In this document: positions 59,755-64,000 of the stretch, piece after piece | Layout: each line of letters opens with the position of its first letter | How positions within the stretch are numbered: the stretch's first letter is position 1 | NCBI RefSeq assembly: GCF_003438075.1 | Contig: NZ_QSTA01000001.1 | Span: 930,001-994,000, forward strand | DNA: 64,000 nucleotides | Direction of reading: 5' to 3' | Origin: Eubacterium sp. OM08-24 | Lineage (GTDB): Bacteria; Bacillota; Clostridia; Oscillospirales; Acutalibacteraceae | Program-made: the position numbers and the translations under genes | The notes under the pieces: model-generated | Database searches by the model: none | What the model was told of the DNA's origin: nothing | The model's input: the letters and a program-made list of their open reading frames with translations, nothing else

Positions 59755-62202
59755 ATGGGCAGGCAGCTTGAAAGATACAGAAATAAAAATTATCATTATG
59801 GGTTACAAGTCTTTTTTATTGCTTTTATTACAGCCTGTGCGCTGATTATTCCGTTCATTATTTTTGACGGCGGTGTTTTCTACTATTACGGTGACTTTAA
59901 TGTGCAGGAAATCCCCTTTTATCAAATGATACATGACGCCGTAAAAAGCGGTAATTTCGGCTGGAATACCACAACAGACTTAGGCTCTGATTTAATTTCA
60001 AGTTACAGCTTTTATCTGCTCGGCAGTCCGTTCTTTTGGGCAACCATTCCTTTTCCAAGCGAGGCTGTCCCCTATCTTATAGGGCCGTTGATTATACTAA
60101 AGCTGTCGTTTTGTTCGCTTTCGGCATACATTTATCTTAAAAGATATGTCAGACATCGTCAGTTTGCGGTAATTGGCGGACTTCTTTACGCTTTTTCGGG
60201 ATTTTCTGTTTATAATATTTTCTTTTTCCACTTTCACGAGCCAATGATAGTGTTCCCTCTGCTGCTTGCGGCACTGGACGCATTTTTATTTGACAAAAAA
60301 AGAGGTATATTTGCCCCTGCCGTATTCTGTGCCTGCGTAGTAAATTACTACTTCTTTACAGGTCAGGTACTCTTTGTAGTTATTTATTTCTTAATGCTCG
60401 TGTTTACCAAGACCTATAAATTTTCTGTTAAAGAATTTTTATTGCTTGCTTCAGAGGTTTTAATAGGCTTTCTCGCCACTGCATTCATACTTTTGCCATC
60501 GGTTTTGGGCATTATGGGCAATCCTCGACTTAACACACTTCCAAACGGCTGGGACTCTCTTGTTCATAACAATTCGCAAAGATATTGGCTTTCTATCGCC
60601 GCATTCTTCTTCCCTGCCGATATGCCGGCTTATCCTACATTTACGCCCGACTCAAACTGCAAATGGGCGTCTGTGGCAGGCTGGATGCCGCTCGTTGGTA
60701 TGACAGGCGCAATAGCCTATCTCCAGCTAAAAAAGCGTGATTGGATAAAGAAAATTATCAGTCTGTTAATAATAATGGCATTTGTTCCTGTGCTCAACTC
60801 AGCTTTCCAAATGCTCAACAGCTCTATCTACTATGCAAGATGGTACTATATGCTCGTGCTTATGCTCACGCTTGCCACAATTCGTGCTCTTGAAAGCAAT
60901 AAAGCCGATTGGGGCAGAGCCGTAAGATGGTCGGCAGGAATCACCCTTGCAATGACAATTTTAATAGGCTTAATGCCAAAAGTCACAACAAATGATGACG
61001 AAACCGAGCAATGGTCTGTCGGTGTAGCCGCCGACACAAGACGATTTTGGATATATGCACTTATTGCCATGGTGTGCATTTTAGGCTTTGTTCTTATTTT
61101 CAAAAAATTCGGTTTTCGCACAAGGGCATTTTACATTGCAACATCAATCACACTTTGCTTAACAATTCTGCTCACAAGCGGTTTTATAATCGGTACGGGT
61201 ACAGCTTACAGCGCAACCATAAAGCCGATTAAAGAGAACATTTTAAACAAGCGTGACGCAATTCACATTGACGACCTTGACGATGACAGCGTAAGAAGTG
61301 ATTTTTACGAATGTCCCGACAATACGGCAATGTTTTGGCAGATTAAGTCAATCAACTGTTTTCAAAGCTCGGTATCAACCTCTATTATGCAGTTTTACGA
61401 GGCGCTCGGAATGACAAGAGATGTTGCATCTCGTCCCGATACAAATATGTACGGTATCCGTTCGCTATTGAGCTGTAAATATCTTTTCGATTATATGGGC
61501 GATGACACCGATATAAGCAACTCTTTTACCGAAAAAAACGGTAAAACAAAAATGCCGTATTGGAAGTTTTTAAAAGCGGAAAACGGTTTTAGAATTTACG
61601 AGAACACCTGCTATATTCCTATGGGATTTACCTACGATTCCTTTGTTACGGAGGAAGAATTTGAGCAGTCAAAGAGTTCGCATAAGTCTGAAACTATTTT
61701 ATATTCAATGGTTCTCAGTCGTGAGCAAATGAAAAAATATGCCTCAATAACAGGCTATACAGACGAAAAATACAAAGAGCTTTACGGAAAGAAACCCGAA
61801 GACTTTGTAAGCATAATAGACGATTACTCTTACGGCAGGGAAACCTACAAGAAAGTTTGCGAAGAACGCAAAAATAATTCTTGTTCAGAATTTAATTATA
61901 CAGACAACGGCTTTAACGCTGTTTTTGACAATACAAACGGCAATGAAAATCTGCTTTTCTTCAGTGTGCCTTACAGTGACGGCTTTACGGCATATGTAAA
62001 CGGTACAGAAACCGAAATAGAAAAGGTAAACAACGGACTTATGGCTGTTTATATTCCCGCAAATGAAAATTGCAATATAGAATTTGTTTACAAAACTCCG
62101 GGACTGTCAACAGGCATACTCATTTCTGTTATTTCAGCCGCCGCATTTTTGGTTTATATTTTATCAATTAACATCTTTAGATATATAAAAAAGAGGAAAT
62201 AA
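59755..62202 (+). CDS. YfhO-family membrane glycosyltransferase-like protein
   Basis: The protein (815 aa from ATG 59755 behind tggagg) has ~12 membrane helices, beginning VFFIAFITACALIIPFIIFD, and the family's early loop FNVQEIPFYQMIHDAVKSGN with DLGSDLISSYSFYLLGSPFF, resembling a GT-C fold with the acidic loop. A ~300-aa external domain precedes the last helix (TGILISVISAAAFLVYILSI). YfhO in Bacillus is linked to glycosylation of lipoteichoic acid. Substrate here is unknown. Gene ends 21 bp before the dipeptidase. Confidence 0.88.
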   Translation: MGRQLERYRNKNYHYGLQVFFIAFITACALIIPFIIFDGGVFYYYGDFNVQEIPFYQMIHDAVKSGNFGWNTTTDLGSDLISSYSFYLLGSPFFWATIPFPSEAVPYLIGPLIILKLSFCSLSAYIYLKRYVRHRQFAVIGGLLYAFSGFSVYNIFFFHFHEPMIVFPLLLAALDAFLFDKKRGIFAPAVFCACVVNYYFFTGQVLFVVIYFLMLVFTKTYKFSVKEFLLLASEVLIGFLATAFILLPSVLGIMGNPRLNTLPNGWDSLVHNNSQRYWLSIAAFFFPADMPAYPTFTPDSNCKWASVAGWMPLVGMTGAIAYLQLKKRDWIKKIISLLIIMAFVPVLNSAFQMLNSSIYYARWYYMLVLMLTLATIRALESNKADWGRAVRWSAGITLAMTILIGLMPKVTTNDDETEQWSVGVAADTRRFWIYALIAMVCILGFVLIFKKFGFRTRAFYIATSITLCLTILLTSGFIIGTGTAYSATIKPIKENILNKRDAIHIDDLDDDSVRSDFYECPDNTAMFWQIKSINCFQSSVSTSIMQFYEALGMTRDVASRPDTNMYGIRSLLSCKYLFDYMGDDTDISNSFTEKNGKTKMPYWKFLKAENGFRIYENTCYIPMGFTYDSFVTEEEFEQSKSSHKSETILYSMVLSREQMKKYASITGYTDEKYKELYGKKPEDFVSIIDDYSYGRETYKKVCEERKNNSCSEFNYTDNGFNAVFDNTNGNENLLFFSVPYSDGFTAYVNGTETEIEKVNNGLMAVYIPANENCNIEFVYKTPGLSTGILISVISAAAFLVYILSINIFRYIKKRK

Positions 62203-62223
62203 TTACATTCGGAGGACTTAACT

Positions 62224-63600
62224 ATGATATTTGGTGACAGAATATTAAAATACAAAGACGAATTACTTGCTGACCTCAACACACTAATCGGGTTTGAATC
62301 GGTTGCAAACGAAAAACCCGAGGAATGTCAGAACGCCATGGACTTTATGCTTAAAAGAGCAAAGGACTTTGGATTGGTCGGTAAACAGGTTACAAGCGAA
62401 AGTATGCACATTCAGCTTGGCGACAAAGGCAAACTCTGCGGTATTTTGAGCCACCTTGATGTTGTGCCGGCAGGCAATAATTGGAGCGTACTTCCCTACT
62501 TCCTCACCGAAAAAGACGGCAGACTTTACGGCAGAGGAATTGCAGACGATAAAGGCGCTGCGCTCGTTACACTTTATTGTTTGAGAGCATTAAAGGACGA
62601 GGGCATTGACGGAGTAAACACCCTGCGTGCAATTTACGGCACAAGCGAGGAGTGCGGTATGGAGGATATAGACGGATATTTTGAAAAAATGCCTGTTCCT
62701 GACCTTTCTTTCACTCCCGACAGCGACTACGGAATTTGCTATGCCGAAAAAGGTATTCTCCAAATTGAAGTCAGCACAAAGGGAAACCTTGCAACTGTAC
62801 TTTCTCAGCTACACTCAGGCAAGGCAATAAATGCTGTTCCCGACATTGCCTATGCCCTGCTTGATTCATCAAACTACGATGAGCAAAATCTGCTTGAGCT
62901 TTCAAAAACAACAAAAGGCAACTTTGAGTTTAACTCTACAATAGACGGACTTATGGTAATCAGCCGAGGCAAAGCCGCTCATGCCTGCGAGCCGCATAAG
63001 GGATTCAATGCCGCCGCCGCACTTATTGAGCTGCTCGCAAAGGCATATGCCGCTAATGAAATAGGCGCAATCTGCGACTTTATCAACATTGCTTACGGCA
63101 ACGAAACCGACGGCTGTTCACTCGGTCTTAAAACTCATTGCAGTATTTCGGGCGACCTCACAGTAAACCTCGGCTATATTCACATTGAGGGTGACGAGGC
63201 AAGAGCCGCTTTTGATATTCGCTACCCTGTTTCTGTTACAGGCGGCAGTGTTTACAGACAGTTCAGATATGCGGCTAAACATAATAAATTAAATGTTAAG
63301 ATACTTAATCACGAAAAGCCGCTTTACATTGAAAAGGACAGCGAGCTTGTAAAACTCCTTTCAGGTGCATACAAGGCTGTTACGGGCGAGAACCCCGAAC
63401 TTTACACCACAGGCGGCGGAACATACGCAAGAAAGCTCGGCGGAAAAGGTCTTGCTTTTGGCCCTGCTTTCAAAGATGACGAGGTTAATATGCACAATGC
63501 AGACGAAAGCATTGATAAAGAAAAATTCTTTACCCACGCTCAGATTTGCCTTGAGGCAATGTATAGAATGTACTGCGGTACAAATGACAGCGAAAACTAA
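62224..63600 (+). CDS. M20-family dipeptidase (PepV/Sapep type)
   Basis: The 458-aa metallopeptidase has the M20 metal ligands in sequence: SHLDVVPAGNNW (His and Asp), GRGIADDKGAALVTL (bridging Asp), GTSEECGMEDI (catalytic Glu-Glu), TPDSDYGICYAEKG (Asp) and a late VNMHNADESI (His). The lid domain (~180-370) contains ISRGKAAHACEPHKGFNAAA as in Sapep/PepV. It cleaves dipeptides with two zinc or manganese ions. Start ATG behind tcggaggactta. Confidence 0.93.
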   Translation: MIFGDRILKYKDELLADLNTLIGFESVANEKPEECQNAMDFMLKRAKDFGLVGKQVTSESMHIQLGDKGKLCGILSHLDVVPAGNNWSVLPYFLTEKDGRLYGRGIADDKGAALVTLYCLRALKDEGIDGVNTLRAIYGTSEECGMEDIDGYFEKMPVPDLSFTPDSDYGICYAEKGILQIEVSTKGNLATVLSQLHSGKAINAVPDIAYALLDSSNYDEQNLLELSKTTKGNFEFNSTIDGLMVISRGKAAHACEPHKGFNAAAALIELLAKAYAANEIGAICDFINIAYGNETDGCSLGLKTHCSISGDLTVNLGYIHIEGDEARAAFDIRYPVSVTGGSVYRQFRYAAKHNKLNVKILNHEKPLYIEKDSELVKLLSGAYKAVTGENPELYTTGGGTYARKLGGKGLAFGPAFKDDEVNMHNADESIDKEKFFTHAQICLEAMYRMYCGTNDSEN

Positions 63601-63649
63601 TATTTTTATACTTGCATCGGCAAAATATTAATTAACAAAGGATTTTTGT

Positions 63650-64000
63650 ATGACTAAAGAAAAACTTATTAAAAATCAGGCGCTAAACTCATTAAAAGGC
63701 TCGTGGTTAATTCTCATTGCAATGGCACTTGTGATTTCAGCCGTTATTATTGCTTTGTCGGGTTTCGGCACTATAATACAGCTGATTACCAAGTCTTTTG
63801 ATATCACAACAAATACTGCAAAGCCCGGTAAAGAATTTTTATTTGAACTGGTTAACGGAATTAGTGTGGCTGTAATGTTCTTTTTAAGTCCGCTGATAAA
63901 CGGATTTTTCAAATCCGCCTACACCGCAGTTCACAATGAAATACCGAAGATCTGGGATTTATTCAGCTTTTTTAAATCAGCAAAGCTGTATTTCAAGGCT
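63650..64000 (+). CDS. Membrane protein, DUF975-like, partial
   Basis: ATG 63650 (weak site aaagga) opens a frame that runs off the window after 117 codons. It begins MTKEKLIKNQALNSLKGSWL, then has a membrane helix (LIAMALVISAVIIALSGFG), a loop, and a second helix (ISVAVMFFLSPLINGFFKSA). The N-R/Q-A-x3-LKG start and first-helix layout are those of DUF975 multi-pass proteins. The C-terminal part is outside the window. Confidence 0.7.
   Translation, partial: MTKEKLIKNQALNSLKGSWLILIAMALVISAVIIALSGFGTIIQLITKSFDITTNTAKPGKEFLFELVNGISVAVMFFLSPLINGFFKSAYTAVHNEIPKIWDLFSFFKSAKLYFKA

Overview
The window reads as a low-GC, spore-forming Clostridia chromosome, most likely a Ruminococcus-type member of the Oscillospiraceae. 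Supporting signs are an alpha/beta small acid-soluble spore protein, a secreted dockerin protein (cellulosome/amylosome style), a T-box-controlled pheST operon and a preQ1-III-like riboswitch, a class described mainly from Ruminococcaceae. The species call is an inference; no rRNA gene or other taxonomic marker is present.

Region 1 (1-8.65 kb, + strand) is the right end of a prophage or phage-derived element: the end of a tail/host-contact protein, holin, amidase endolysin, a shortened replication module (DUF2800 nuclease-like protein, DUF2815 ssDNA-binding protein, family A DNA polymerase), a zinc-ribbon regulator, two consecutive excisionase-like proteins and a Tn916-type tyrosine integrase.

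Region 2 (8.67-38.84 kb, all - strand) is the most interesting part: a 30-kb type VII secretion (T7SS) locus of unusual build, with a consensus promoter at its 5' end (38.8 kb). Transcription first meets a coiled-coil accessory gene and then a tandem array of polymorphic toxin cassettes. Three complete toxins share an almost identical N-terminal targeting domain and have different C-terminal tips. Further cassettes are orphan tips, frame-damaged copies or short relics. Recognisable tips are EndoU, GH-E and WHH nucleases; cognate immunity genes follow each tip (SUFU, SUKH, a membrane PH-like protein and others). The machine comes next: a TPR protein, three WXG100-size proteins, a repeat protein, an EssC-like ATPase split into two polypeptides (1124 + 579 aa), a fourth WXG100 protein, a 49-aa protein, a membrane Ser/Thr kinase with EssB-like topology but intact catalytic motifs, two small membrane proteins and a 1893-aa surface protein with Ig-like repeats. 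No canonical EsaA, EssA or separate EsaB is seen.

Region 3 (39-64 kb) is ordinary chromosome: LMW tyrosine phosphatase, SASP, pheST with a T-box, NAD(P)H-hydrate dehydratase, a MazG-like pyrophosphohydrolase, a MarR-regulated heterodimeric ABC exporter, a dockerin protein, a YihY-family protein, a queuosine-precursor transporter operon, a GIY-YIG protein, an LCP enzyme, YfbR nucleotidase, a YfhO-like protein and an M20 dipeptidase. Two items stand out. One is a roughly 0.7-kb transcription unit without a real gene (about 47.03-47.73 kb), with a consensus promoter, several long helices, four degenerate ~52-nt repeats and a strong terminator, which looks like an uncharacterised structured RNA. 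The other is a chimeric response-regulator/histidine-kinase remnant at 57.1 kb.
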